Assembly (NCBI GenBank): GCA_947378425.1
Contig: CANCJV010000010.1
Coordinates: 1 to 64,000 of the forward strand
Direction of reading: 5' to 3'
Origin: Synechococcaceae cyanobacterium
GTDB taxonomy: Bacteria > Cyanobacteriota > Cyanobacteriia > PCC-6307 > Cyanobiaceae
Length of the DNA stretch: 64,000 bases
A program made the translations under genes and the position numbers. Below are positions 29,058-36,962 of the stretch, in pieces; positions within the stretch are counted from its first letter, which is position 1; each line of letters begins with the position of its first letter. The notes below the pieces were generated by a model. That model worked only from the letters and a program-made list of their open reading frames with translations. It searched no databases and was not told the DNA's origin.

Positions 29058-29278
29058 GCGGTCCAGTCGCTCCAGTCGGACACCTGCTCGCTCCAGTGCG
29101 GCTGCTCCAGTTGGGCGAGGTGTTCCGATTGACGGCGCGCCTCCTGACCGTCGCCATGGCGGAGCAGGTACTGACGGATGGCCTCGCGGATGCAGGCACT
29201 GCGGGTCTTGCCTTGCTGTCGGGCCAGCAGATCCAGCTGCCGCTCCAGTTCGGGCTCCACCCGCACGCCAATCACCAT
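29054..29278 (-). CDS. RHH-type antitoxin of the MazF-like module
   Basis: 74 residues from ATG 29278. The N-terminus VIGVRVEPELERQLDLLARQ then GKTRSACIREAIRQYLL is a standard ribbon-helix-helix DNA-binding fold. The acidic, Trp-rich tail (HWSEQVSDWSDWTA) is the likely toxin-binding arm. The stop overlaps the toxin start, so the pair is translationally coupled. The antitoxin is intact while the toxin is not. It probably represses its own promoter in the 180 bases upstream. Confidence 0.8.
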   Translation of the reverse strand: MVIGVRVEPELERQLDLLARQQGKTRSACIREAIRQYLLRHGDGQEARRQSEHLAQLEQPHWSEQVSDWSDWTA

Positions 29279-29457
29279 GGCGTCAGCCGTACAACGCTTT
29301 GTGCAACAGTTTAGGGCTGCTGGCTGGATCGGGGCATTCCGGTGCGCCATGCGGGCATGGCCAGGCTGCTGAACGGTGCGGCAGTGCCGCGCTCCGCCGC
29401 CCGTCCCCCTGGTCGCGAGGGTGAGGGGGTTGCGCCTGAAATGCGTCATGGGGCCCA

Positions 29458-29739
29458 TCACCGAGCTGGTGCCTGAGGCGGCTGCCACTGCGGTGCTGTC
29501 GTCTGCCAACCCTCCTTGCGCTTGCTGGCCCAGAGCTTGAGAGCCTCCTCGCGACTGATCTCCAGCCGCTTGTTCAACAGCGGCACCGGCTGATCCGGCA
29601 GCAGCTCCCCCAACCTGACTTCCAGCTGCTGGCACCAGCGGTCCCAGCCGTTGGGACGGAAGTGGAGGTCATGGCGCCCGTCCCTGATCCAGCCCTCCTG
29701 CGGCGAGAGCGGTGGCCGTTTGCTGTTGTCGAAGAGCAT
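29458..29739 (-). CDS. Small conserved cyanobacterial protein (DUF1651-like)
   Basis: 93 residues. The pattern EGWIRDGRHDLHFRPNGWD followed by RLEISREEALKLWASKRKEG then W resembles the DUF1651 family seen in marine and freshwater picocyanobacteria, whose role is unknown. It starts 7 bases after the end of the upstream gene at 29747-30049, so the two are co-transcribed. No membrane segment or signal peptide. The family call is from memory of the pattern. Confidence 0.55.
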   Translation of the reverse strand: MLFDNSKRPPLSPQEGWIRDGRHDLHFRPNGWDRWCQQLEVRLGELLPDQPVPLLNKRLEISREEALKLWASKRKEGWQTTAPQWQPPQAPAR

Positions 29740-29746
29740 CGGCAGC

Positions 29747-30049
29747 TCAGGCCACCTCGGGCGCCCAGACCCGTTGGCGACCCATGTCGTCTGTCCAGCC
29801 CTGGCAGCGACTGGTGAGGTACTCGCCAGGGGCGATCAGCCCTTGGTGCAGCTGGCAGGTGAGCAAGGGGATGCCGTTGACGCCAGCGTGGTGGTGAAAC
29901 CAGTGGCAGGTCATGCAGACCTGGCGGCTGCGGGTCTTGAGAAGGACAGCTTCTTCGAGGTAGGGAAACGCTTCGATCGCCTCCGCTCGGGAAGGCTGCA
30001 GACGGGAAAGAGGGACCGGGACCATGGCGATGACCTCATGCGTACACAT
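29747..30049 (-). CDS. Cys/His-containing cyanobacterial hypothetical protein
   Basis: 100 residues (91 if started at ATG 30025). The core has VCMTCHWFHHHAGVNGIPLL then TCQLHQGLIAPGEYLTSRCQ. Three Cys pairs or singles and several His suggest metal binding. The sequence looks well conserved and ends WAPEVA. I do not recognise a function. It leads a two-gene operon with the DUF1651-like gene. Confidence 0.6.
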   Translation of the reverse strand: MCTHEVIAMVPVPLSRLQPSRAEAIEAFPYLEEAVLLKTRSRQVCMTCHWFHHHAGVNGIPLLTCQLHQGLIAPGEYLTSRCQGWTDDMGRQRVWAPEVA

Positions 30050-30127
30050 GCACTACCAGAGATCAAGTGGAATGGCCATCTGCCGCCCGATACTCGATAC
30101 GGTGGTCTCGGTGCAGGAGGCCGATGG

Positions 30128-30322
30128 ATGCTTCAGGAACTCGTGCTCGCCATCGGCATCCCGTTGCTCCTGCTGCTGCTGGCGGTGTTGGCGCTGGAGC
30201 GATGGGCTGATCAGCTTCCTCCCTGGCTGCAGCGCTTATCCCAGCGGCCTTCCCTGTTCTGGAACATCGGATTCGGGATGATCATCGGCCTGTCGCTGCT
30301 GCGCTGGCTCTTGCGACGCTGA
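30128..30322 (+). CDS. Small membrane protein
   Basis: 64 residues from ATG 30128. Two helices (VLAIGIPLLLLLLAVLALER and FWNIGFGMIIGLSLLRWLL) flank a short loop with PPWLQRLSQRPSL. No family recognised. Its 3' part overlaps the end of the convergent gene at 30236-30778 by 87 bases. Amphipathic and Leu-rich composition supports a real membrane protein, but a shadow reading of the opposite gene cannot be ruled out for the overlap. Confidence 0.5.
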   Translation: MLQELVLAIGIPLLLLLLAVLALERWADQLPPWLQRLSQRPSLFWNIGFGMIIGLSLLRWLLRR

Positions 30323-30778
30323 GGGACACAGCGCCTTGATCCGGGCTGGCAGTTCCTCGTAGCTGATCCCTTCCCCGTAGGCCCGCATCAGCGGTTGCAG
30401 GCCGATCGATTGGCGTTGGCCATGCAGCCTGCCGGTGGGCACCACCCAGAACCGCCATTGGCTCAGGTCCTGCGGGTCCACCAGTTCGGGATCTTGCTCG
30501 GCAAGCAGGCAGAAGACATAGGCGGTGGCGAGCCGCTGCTCGATCGGGAAGCTGATCACACTTGGACGCTCCTGCGGCCAGGACTGCACATAAGCCGCTG
30601 ACTTCACCTCCAGGGTGATGGCCCCGTCGGTCACATCCACATCGGCCCACTCGATGCGGTGCTCGCCAGGATCAAGACCAAGGGCGCGGTGCACCAGCCA
30701 CTCGGCATAGGCACCACGCGTGCGGTTCTCCAGCAGATGGCCGGAGTTCCAGCGCAGAAAGGCGTCGAGGTCATTCAT
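30236..30778 (-). CDS. Hypothetical protein with PD-(D/E)xK-nuclease-like core
   Basis: 180 residues. RTRGAYAEWLVHRALGLDPG then EWADVDVTDGAITLEVKSAA gives a Glu in the first helix, Asp before a beta turn, and E-V-K, the arrangement of restriction-endonuclease-like folds. The middle is well ordered (SVISFPIEQRLATAYVFCLL, WRFWVVPTGRL). The C-terminal 25 residues are charged and poorly ordered. No methyltransferase or phage gene is adjacent, so it may be a stand-alone nuclease or an inactive relative. Confidence 0.6.
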   Translation of the reverse strand: MNDLDAFLRWNSGHLLENRTRGAYAEWLVHRALGLDPGEHRIEWADVDVTDGAITLEVKSAAYVQSWPQERPSVISFPIEQRLATAYVFCLLAEQDPELVDPQDLSQWRFWVVPTGRLHGQRQSIGLQPLMRAYGEGISYEELPARIKALCPSASQEPAQQRQADDHPESDVPEQGRPLG

Positions 30779-30868
30779 GTTGAAATCGCTGCGAGCGTAA
30801 CGGCACGTCGATCAGATTGCTGATCGCATTGCCGCTGACTGCTGGAATGCCCTGACCGGCATTTCCCT

Positions 30869-31155
30869 GTGGTGATCAGCGATTTCAAGGCCAGCCATGG
30901 CCGCCAGTTGCGTTGGCAGATCAGAACCCGCAGTGCCACAGACACCATCCCTCAGTGCTGGGTGGGTGCCAGCTGGATCATCGGGCTGGGGAGCACTGGA
31001 CGGCGCGATGGCGTTCAGGTGCTGGCGCTGGTGCGCACCCTGTCCCTGAACCTGCTACGTGGCAATGGCTTTCGCTCGATCCGAGCTGGCTTGATCGCCG
31101 GGGCGCATGACATCAGCCGGATGCTCGCCTGGGCAGGCGTCAGCCCGGATCAACA
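30869..31155 (+). mobile_element. Transposase remnant (ISAs1-like) with internal deletion
   Basis: The plus-strand reading ASHGRQLRWQIRTRSATDTI then VLALVRTLSLNLLRGNGFRS, IRAGLIAGAHDISRMLAWAG matches the last part of ISAs1-type (H repeat) transposases, where the end is a conserved N-L-L-R..(G)..SI.AG...AHD. The stretch between (the catalytic DDE-containing region) is missing. No inverted repeats were identified. Confidence 0.5.
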
Positions 31156-31211
31156 CAGTGAGACGACTTTCAGTCAGCCGTGGGTTCGCTCACGCCTGCC
31201 AAAATCGGGCC

Positions 31212-32513
31212 ATGAACGCAACCGATCTCTATGACGCTGCTGTTATCGGGGCGGGGTTCGCCGGTCTCGTCGCCGCGCGGGACCTGATCGAAGCGGGACG
31301 CACCGTTGTGGTTCTGGAAGCCAGGGACCGGCCAGGGGGACGCACCTATTCCTCCACCTTCCCCGGCACAGACGTTGTCATCGAGTTGGGCGCCGAATGG
31401 TTCGACCCGCAGCGACATCACTTCCTGGCCGCTGAGGTGGCTCGCTACGGCGCGAAATTCGTCGAAGCCGACCAAGGCGCTGCAAGCCGCTGGTTCCTCG
31501 ATGGCCGGCACTTGGACGGTGACGAGCCCGACGGGCTGATCGACATGAAGGAACTGGAGGAGGTCCTTAACCGAGTGCGGGCCGATCTCGCTCCGGTCGT
31601 CTTCGCCGAGGGCTTCACCCAGACCAATACCGCTGCTCTGGACATCCCGTTCAACGAGTATCTGGACAAGCTCAACGCTTCACCGGCGATCGCCGATCTG
31701 CTTCGCGCGCAGTCCTTCACTCTCACCGGAGCCCTGCCCGAGGAGTTCTCGGCGCTGGTCTACCTCCGCGAGATCGCGGGCTTCGATCACAACCCCGACT
31801 ACTCAATCATCGCCTCCCTGTCCCGCATCGACATCGGCAGCGGCGGACTGGCGCAGCGCGTCGCCGCCGAGATCTCCGATCAGATCCGCCTGAGCGAACC
31901 GGTCACCTCGGTGACCGAATGGTCCGACCGGGTCGACGTGGTCACGGCAACCGGCAAGCGCTACTCGGCTCGCCAGATCATCCTCGCCGCCCCCCTGAAC
32001 ACCCTGGGAGATATCGAGTTCACCCCTGGCCTCCCGCCCCCCCTGGCCCAGTTGGTGCGCGAGGGCCACACCGGTCGATGTATCAAAGTCTGGTCCAGGT
32101 TGGCCGGCTCGAAGCACGGGTTCGCGATGGGCTGGCCAGGGATTGTCGCGTGCACTGTCAAGGACACGGTGATCGAACCATACGGGGAAAGGGCCATCAT
32201 GGCCTCCATCGGCCTGGCCCCGGATCTGACCATCGACCGACCCGACCTCCTGCAGTCCGGCCTCGATGACCTCAAGTTGGGCTGCACGGTGGAAGAAACC
32301 TACGGTCACGACTGGATCGGCGACCCGTACTCGAAGGGCACCTGGCTGGCGTTGCGACCGGGACAACCGCCGACCCACGGCCGCGTCGAAAGCCGTTGGG
32401 GCGCAATCCATCTGGCCGGGGCCGACTTCGCTGGCGTCTGGTCAGGTTGGGTCGACGGGGCCATTGAGTCGGGCCGCAATGTGGCCAGGGCGGTCTACGA
32501 GGCCCTGGGCTAG
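31212..32513 (+). CDS. Flavin-containing amine oxidase
   Basis: 433 residues from ATG 31212. The FAD-binding motif AVIGAGFAGLVAARDLIEAG (~10-30) is followed by VVVLEARDRPGGRTYSSTFP, the classic monoamine-oxidase E-AR-R-GGR block, then ELGAEWFDPQRH. At the end GAIHLAGADFAGVWSGWVDG then AIESGRNVARAV is the second FAD-contact region. It would oxidise an amine or amino acid with release of H2O2. It sits between two transposase remnants and has a cleaner, more balanced frame than its surroundings. The sequence style resembles actinobacterial homologues, so transfer is possible. Confidence 0.85.
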   Translation: MNATDLYDAAVIGAGFAGLVAARDLIEAGRTVVVLEARDRPGGRTYSSTFPGTDVVIELGAEWFDPQRHHFLAAEVARYGAKFVEADQGAASRWFLDGRHLDGDEPDGLIDMKELEEVLNRVRADLAPVVFAEGFTQTNTAALDIPFNEYLDKLNASPAIADLLRAQSFTLTGALPEEFSALVYLREIAGFDHNPDYSIIASLSRIDIGSGGLAQRVAAEISDQIRLSEPVTSVTEWSDRVDVVTATGKRYSARQIILAAPLNTLGDIEFTPGLPPPLAQLVREGHTGRCIKVWSRLAGSKHGFAMGWPGIVACTVKDTVIEPYGERAIMASIGLAPDLTIDRPDLLQSGLDDLKLGCTVEETYGHDWIGDPYSKGTWLALRPGQPPTHGRVESRWGAIHLAGADFAGVWSGWVDGAIESGRNVARAVYEALG

Positions 32514-32515
32514 TC

Positions 32516-33075
32516 TCACGTCCCAGAAATTGGCAAGCAAAGCCGCTGGAGCTTCTCCAGGATTGAATCTGCAGTTACAGTCCGGCTGAAAAGAGCTGAG
32601 CTCTTGTTGTCGTTGGCGATGAAGTGCTCGATTGATGGCAAGCAGAAGCGCTTCGGGCTTCGGCAATCAGTTCTTTGACGCTCGAGACACTTCCACGCCG
32701 GACCTTCGCTGGGCGATGATCCCAAACCAGCGCTCCATCTGGTTAAGCCAGGAGGCGTAGGTCGGCGTGTAGTGGACGTGGATGCGTGGCCGTTGCGCCA
32801 GCCAGGAGCGGACTGATCGCTCCGCGGAAGACCAGCGGTCTACGGCGTACTTGTGAGTGCAGGCCAATCTTCAACAATGAAGTCCTCCACACCTGCGCCT
32901 TCTGAATCGGGCTGGGAGCGTTGACGGTCATGGTCCCGACCGCAGCCTGGATGAGATCGGGCGTGATGGTCGGGGATCGGAGCAGGAGCGGCCTTCCTGC
33001 TTTGTCGCCGATTGTCAGGGACGAATTGATCTGACATTCGGCCATCACAATAGCCAGGGGATACCAGTGATGCAT
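32516..33075 (-). mobile_element. IS630-type transposase remnant, longest copy (copy 3)
   Basis: The minus strand reads RSWLAQRPRIHVHYTPTYAS then WLNQMERWFGIIAQRR, where the last catalytic Glu of the DDE triad lies in WLNQxE. A frameshift follows, then IEHFIANDNKSSALFSRTVT, ADSILEKLQRLC and a stop TGA at 32516. N-terminal parts upstream (to ~33075) are in other frames. The element is dead. Its end begins 3 bases after the amine-oxidase stop. Confidence 0.7.
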
Positions 33076-33548
33076 GCCCCGCAGCCAAGGTGATCCATAG
33101 GTCTCATTAGCACTCCAGCCCTCTTCGCAACCAGCCTGACATCAAGATACATTCTATATTTCATAGGCGGCAGCGTGGTACTGATGAGCCATACTCAAGT
33201 GGGCCTTGGGCCCCTGCCAGTCCTATAGCAATCTTTGCAGTAATTACATCTGATTCCCGTTCAGATCTCTGGGGATTGGATTGGCGCGGAACTGGCGGCT
33301 TGGATGCTGATCAGATTGACGCCGCTAAGCGAATGGGGGCGACTAAGTCAAGCAGGAAATGCATCGAATGAGAAGACATAAGCAGAAGGAACAGGAGCAC
33401 TCCATTAGCATAGAAAGCCGAAGTTGTTCTTGGTTCTATAACGGCTACTTCGCAATGGGCGGACACAGCAGTTGGCAGCCAGCCGGGCCGACGTCATGGC
33501 GTGATCTGGATGCTTCGTCAAGGCCCACGGCTTGGGAGGCTTTCGCTG
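33076..33548. other. Stretch without a recognisable gene
   Basis: AT-richer than its neighbours and without a convincing frame. No inverted repeats or RNA gene recognised. Confidence 0.4.
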
Positions 33549-33947
33549 TCAGAGCCTCCGATCTGGAAGCAGCCTCACCAGCATTTCACTCAGCACCCCC
33601 CGTGGCAGCAGTGCCAGGGGCAGGAACCAGACCACATTGAAGAAGAACAGCGGCAGGTAGGCGGTGCAGGCCAGCAGCACCAGGCCGGCGGCTGCGAGCA
33701 GATCGCTGCCGATCAGGAAGCGCCAACGGCGGTGCTTCATCTGCCAGGCGGCCAGGGCCAGCGATGGCAGCCAGCCGGCGAGCAGCAGCATCACGAAAAC
33801 CTGGGGCGCGGTGGCGCCGAATCCTGAGGCGGCGGGAGCCCGGCTGGACAGCAGGGCGATCCAGGCCAGACCCAGGCCCAGATGCAGGCTCAACCAGAGG
33901 CGTGAGCAACGGGGCACGGCACGGCAGGTGGATGGGCGACGTTTCAT
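33549..33947 (-). CDS. Small integral membrane protein
   Basis: 132 residues from ATG 33947 with three or four helices (LHLGLGLAWIALLSS, FVMLLLAGWLPSLALAAW, LLAAAGLVLLACTAYLPLFF, FLPLALLPRGVL). Basic termini suggest both ends inside. No family recognised. It is divergent from the lysozyme-inhibitor gene, with 63 bases between the starts. Confidence 0.6.
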   Translation of the reverse strand: MKRRPSTCRAVPRCSRLWLSLHLGLGLAWIALLSSRAPAASGFGATAPQVFVMLLLAGWLPSLALAAWQMKHRRWRFLIGSDLLAAAGLVLLACTAYLPLFFFNVVWFLPLALLPRGVLSEMLVRLLPDRRL

Positions 33948-34010
33948 ACCGGCCGATCGACGCCAGGAATTCACACCGCCATCCTGAAGACCAGCCCCGC
34001 ACCTGCCTCC

Positions 34011-34583
34011 TTGAAGCGCCTGTTCCCCCAGCTCACCGCCGCCGCCCTGCTCCTGGCCTCCGCCATCCCCGCCACAGCCTGGGCCGGTGCCACCTTCAAC
34101 AAGACCCTCAAGCTGCAGGGCATCAGCTTCCAGGTGCAGAGCAGCGGCGAGGGCTCCCAACAGCAGCTGACGATCACCACCAGCGGCGCCAAGCCACCGA
34201 TCAAGCCGATCCGCCAAACGGTCAATGGCCAGGTGGTGGGCGCCGAGGTGGCCGATCTCAACAGCAACGGCCTGCCTGAGATCTATGTCTTCGTGCAGGG
34301 AGCCGGCAGCGGCAGCTACGGCGAACTGGTGGCCTATGCCGTGATGAAAGGTACCGAACTCTCGCCGATCTATTTGCAGGAACTCAGCGGCGCCATGGCC
34401 AAGGGCTACCAGGGGCACGATCAGTTCCAGGTGGTGGAGAGCTGCCTGGCACGCCGTTTTCCGATCTACAAGCCAGGCGACATCAACGCCAAGGCCACCG
34501 GAGGCGAGCGCCAGATCTGCTACAAGCTCAAGGCCGGCGAGGCCAGCTGGATCCTGCGACCCACCAGCGTGCTCAAGTTCTGA
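34011..34583 (+). CDS. PliI-type (I-type lysozyme inhibitor) exported protein
   Basis: 190 residues from TTG 34011. A signal peptide (LTAAALLLASAIPATAWAG) is followed by a PliI-like domain: LQGISFQVQSSGEGSQQQLT, GAEVADLNSNGLPEIYVFVQ and GSGSYGELVAYA. The last two match the S-G-S-Y loop and D-L-N-x-D-G pattern of periplasmic inhibitors of invertebrate-type lysozyme. The C-terminal GYQGHDQFQVVE and RRFPIY also fit. It would act outside the plasma membrane and protect peptidoglycan. Residues that contact lysozyme cannot be confirmed by eye. It is followed 23 bases later by an ATPase gene on the same strand. Confidence 0.8.
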   Translation: MKRLFPQLTAAALLLASAIPATAWAGATFNKTLKLQGISFQVQSSGEGSQQQLTITTSGAKPPIKPIRQTVNGQVVGAEVADLNSNGLPEIYVFVQGAGSGSYGELVAYAVMKGTELSPIYLQELSGAMAKGYQGHDQFQVVESCLARRFPIYKPGDINAKATGGERQICYKLKAGEASWILRPTSVLKF

Positions 34584-34606
34584 GGCACCAGTCCGCAGCG
34601 CTCACC

Positions 34607-35821
34607 ATGCCCACCAAGGGCCAGACCACGTACCCGCGTGAGGGCACCGTGCCTGCGGCCCTCACCCACCTGGCGGTGGCCGGCTACCGCTCCCTGCAGC
34701 AGCTGATGCTGCCGTTGGCGGGGCTCACGGTGGTCTGCGGCGCCAATGGCTGCGGCAAGAGCAACCTCTATCGCTCGCTGGGCTTGATCGCCGCCGCCGC
34801 TCGCGGCGATCTGGTGGCGGCTCTGGCGGCCGAAGGGGGCCTGCCGGCAGTGTTCTGGGCGGGGCCGCAGCACACCAGCGCAGCGATGCGTCGCGGCGAG
34901 CAGCCGGTACAGGGCAACCTGCGGCGCGAGGGGGCCCGGCTGCGGCTCGGCTTTGCCGGCGAAATGTTGTCGTATGCGATCGAGCTGGGCTACTCGGCCG
35001 ACGACCAGACCAGCGCCTTCGTGCTCGATCCGCAGATCAAATGTGAGTGGATCTGGGCCGGCGGGCCGTTCCATCCCCGCAGCCTGCTGGTGCAGCGCAC
35101 CGGCGCCATGGTGGAGCGCTGCGGAGAAGGGGGGCGCAGTCGCCCTTTGGCGTTGGAGGTGTCGCCCCACGAGAGCCTGTTCACCGCCGTCTCCGATCCG
35201 ATTGAGGCACCGGAAGTGTTCCAGCTGCGCAACACGATCCTCAGCTGGCGCTTCTACGACAGCTTCCGCACCGATCGCCAGGCCCCTGCCCGCAGCGGCC
35301 GCATCGGCACGCGCACACCTTCGCTGGCCGGCGATGGCGGCGACCTGGCAGCGGCTGTACAGACGATCCTGGAGATCGGCGATCGGGATGGGCTGCAGGC
35401 GGCGATCGCCGATGCCTTTCCGGGTTGCCGACTGGCGGTGGACACCGACCAGCCGCTGTTCAGGCTGCAGCTGCACCAGCCCGGTTTGCTGCGGCCGCTG
35501 GAGATCACGGAGCTCTCCGATGGCACCCTGCGCTACCTGCTGCTGGCGGCGGCCTTGTTCAGTCCGCGGCTGCCGCCTTTGCTGGTGCTGAATGAGCCGG
35601 AGAACAGCCTCCATCCCGATCTATTGGCTCCCCTGGCCCGGTTGATCGGCGCCGTGGCCGAGCGCACCCAGGTGTGGGTGGTGGCCCATGCCGAGGCCCT
35701 GATCTCCGCTCTGGAAATCATTCCTGGCTGCCGGCTGCTGCGGCTGGAGCTGGAACTGGGAGCCACCGTGCTGCCGGGGCAGACGGTGCTGGAACGGGCC
35801 GCCTGGCGCTGGCCGGGATGA
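34607..35821 (+). CDS. AAA-family ATPase (SMC/RecF-like, stand-alone)
   Basis: 404 residues. LTVVCGANGCGKSNLYRSLG is a Walker A of the ABC/SMC/OLD type with a following Asn-Leu. ITELSDGTLRYLLLAAALFS looks like the signature motif (LSDGT). LLVLNEPENSLHPDLLAPLA is the Walker B with Glu then D-loop His. VWVVAHAEAL is the switch His. This order matches AAA_21/23-type ATPases often annotated as RecF-like or anti-phage ATPases. No nuclease partner (Toprim, HNH) is adjacent, so a role in defence or repair cannot be shown. Confidence 0.85.
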   Translation: MPTKGQTTYPREGTVPAALTHLAVAGYRSLQQLMLPLAGLTVVCGANGCGKSNLYRSLGLIAAAARGDLVAALAAEGGLPAVFWAGPQHTSAAMRRGEQPVQGNLRREGARLRLGFAGEMLSYAIELGYSADDQTSAFVLDPQIKCEWIWAGGPFHPRSLLVQRTGAMVERCGEGGRSRPLALEVSPHESLFTAVSDPIEAPEVFQLRNTILSWRFYDSFRTDRQAPARSGRIGTRTPSLAGDGGDLAAAVQTILEIGDRDGLQAAIADAFPGCRLAVDTDQPLFRLQLHQPGLLRPLEITELSDGTLRYLLLAAALFSPRLPPLLVLNEPENSLHPDLLAPLARLIGAVAERTQVWVVAHAEALISALEIIPGCRLLRLELELGATVLPGQTVLERAAWRWPG

Positions 35822-35839
35822 TGGTCGTGCCCTCCATAC

Positions 35840-36472
35840 CTACCGTTGGCACTTCACGGCGTCGGCAAGTGTGATCGACCTGTAGATGTTGCTGACGGTC
35901 AGGAAGGCAACGCAGCGCTTCTTGTCGAGCATGTAGGTGAGTGTTCCCTCGGGCAACCGCTCTTCAGTGACATACTTGGTACCACGAATCATAAAGCCAA
36001 GGGCTGCTGATACCGGAGACTTGCCTACCAGGAACTGAAGATCGGCCACCGGCGGGCCCAGAACAGGTCCACCGGAGTTGCCCGCGGAACCGCCACTGGT
36101 ACCCCCACCTGTCTTGACGACGAGCTTGTAGGTGCTGCTGCCATCGTTCCAGCTGAAGACACCTTTGGCCCCCTTGTCCTCAAACAAGACATTGCTGGCA
36201 GCGGCGAAGTCGTCCTCGAAGCGTAGATTTTGACGGTTGGGACCACTGAAGCGGAAGCTTTTGCCATTGTCGAACTTCACAAGGAAGGCAGCCTGGCCAT
36301 CTCTCAGTTTTTCCTTGATCGAGCAATCATCTTCATAAACAACATTACCATTTTTGGTCAGGCGGCACTCCGCGTCGGATTTCGCCACGGATTGGGCCTG
36401 GGCAGGGATGGCCAGCGTCAATGTCGCGCCACAGGCCAGGGTCAAAGCGGTGGTGAACGTCTTGCGAAGCAT
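35840..36472 (-). CDS. Exported hypothetical protein
   Basis: 210 residues from ATG 36472, chosen because AGGAG sits 6 bases upstream; an in-frame ATG at 36499 is less likely. A signal peptide (MLRKTFTTALTLACG to AQA) is cleaved before QSVAKSDAEC. The mature part has two blocks: ~25-110 with ECRLTKNGNVVYEDDCSIKE, resembling a small disulphide-containing beta domain, and ~130-210 after a Gly/Ser-rich linker (GGGTSGGSAGNSGG). No function recognised. It converges on the ATPase gene. Confidence 0.65.
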   Translation of the reverse strand: MLRKTFTTALTLACGATLTLAIPAQAQSVAKSDAECRLTKNGNVVYEDDCSIKEKLRDGQAAFLVKFDNGKSFRFSGPNRQNLRFEDDFAAASNVLFEDKGAKGVFSWNDGSSTYKLVVKTGGGTSGGSAGNSGGPVLGPPVADLQFLVGKSPVSAALGFMIRGTKYVTEERLPEGTLTYMLDKKRCVAFLTVSNIYRSITLADAVKCQR

Positions 36473-36962
36473 GGAGCTCCTATTTCTATTTCCAGCCAAT
36501 CCTGACGATCAGAGGATGCCGCTGGGAGTTTCGTTACCAGCCGTTGTGATCGGACTGACGGCAATGCGCAGCTGACAGATGAGACCAATGGTGTTGTAAT
36601 TTTTTCGCAGGGTCAGACAATCCTGAGCAATCACAGGTTGGACGTGACGTAGCCGGCCTATCCAGCCAGCAACCTCCACCATGGTTCTCAACGAGCTGAT
36701 GGCCTGCTGCACCTCTTGGTCTAAGCCTGCAGGTCCGCTGGCAGCCACTGGCTCTGCAGACTGTCAGTGGCCGGCGAAACGGGCGCGGGAGGTTGGCGCC
36801 GTATGCCGGGTGTGAACCACACGCCGGAGTCGGCCCCGCTGGCTCAGCCCGGCTTTGAGGTGGCTCCATGGGCCTTCATCAGCCTGGTTCCAGGGCTGCA
36901 CCTCAACAAGGAAGCGGCCTCAGACCGGATGGGGCACTCACGACCCTGTTGCGACAGAACAG
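36473..36962. other. Intergenic stretch with one doubtful small frame
   Basis: A minus-strand frame at 36509-36748 reads a helical segment (QEVQQAISSLRTMVEVAGWI) and a strand-like tail. It could be a small gene, but there is no good start context or family match. The rest shows nothing. Confidence 0.35.
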
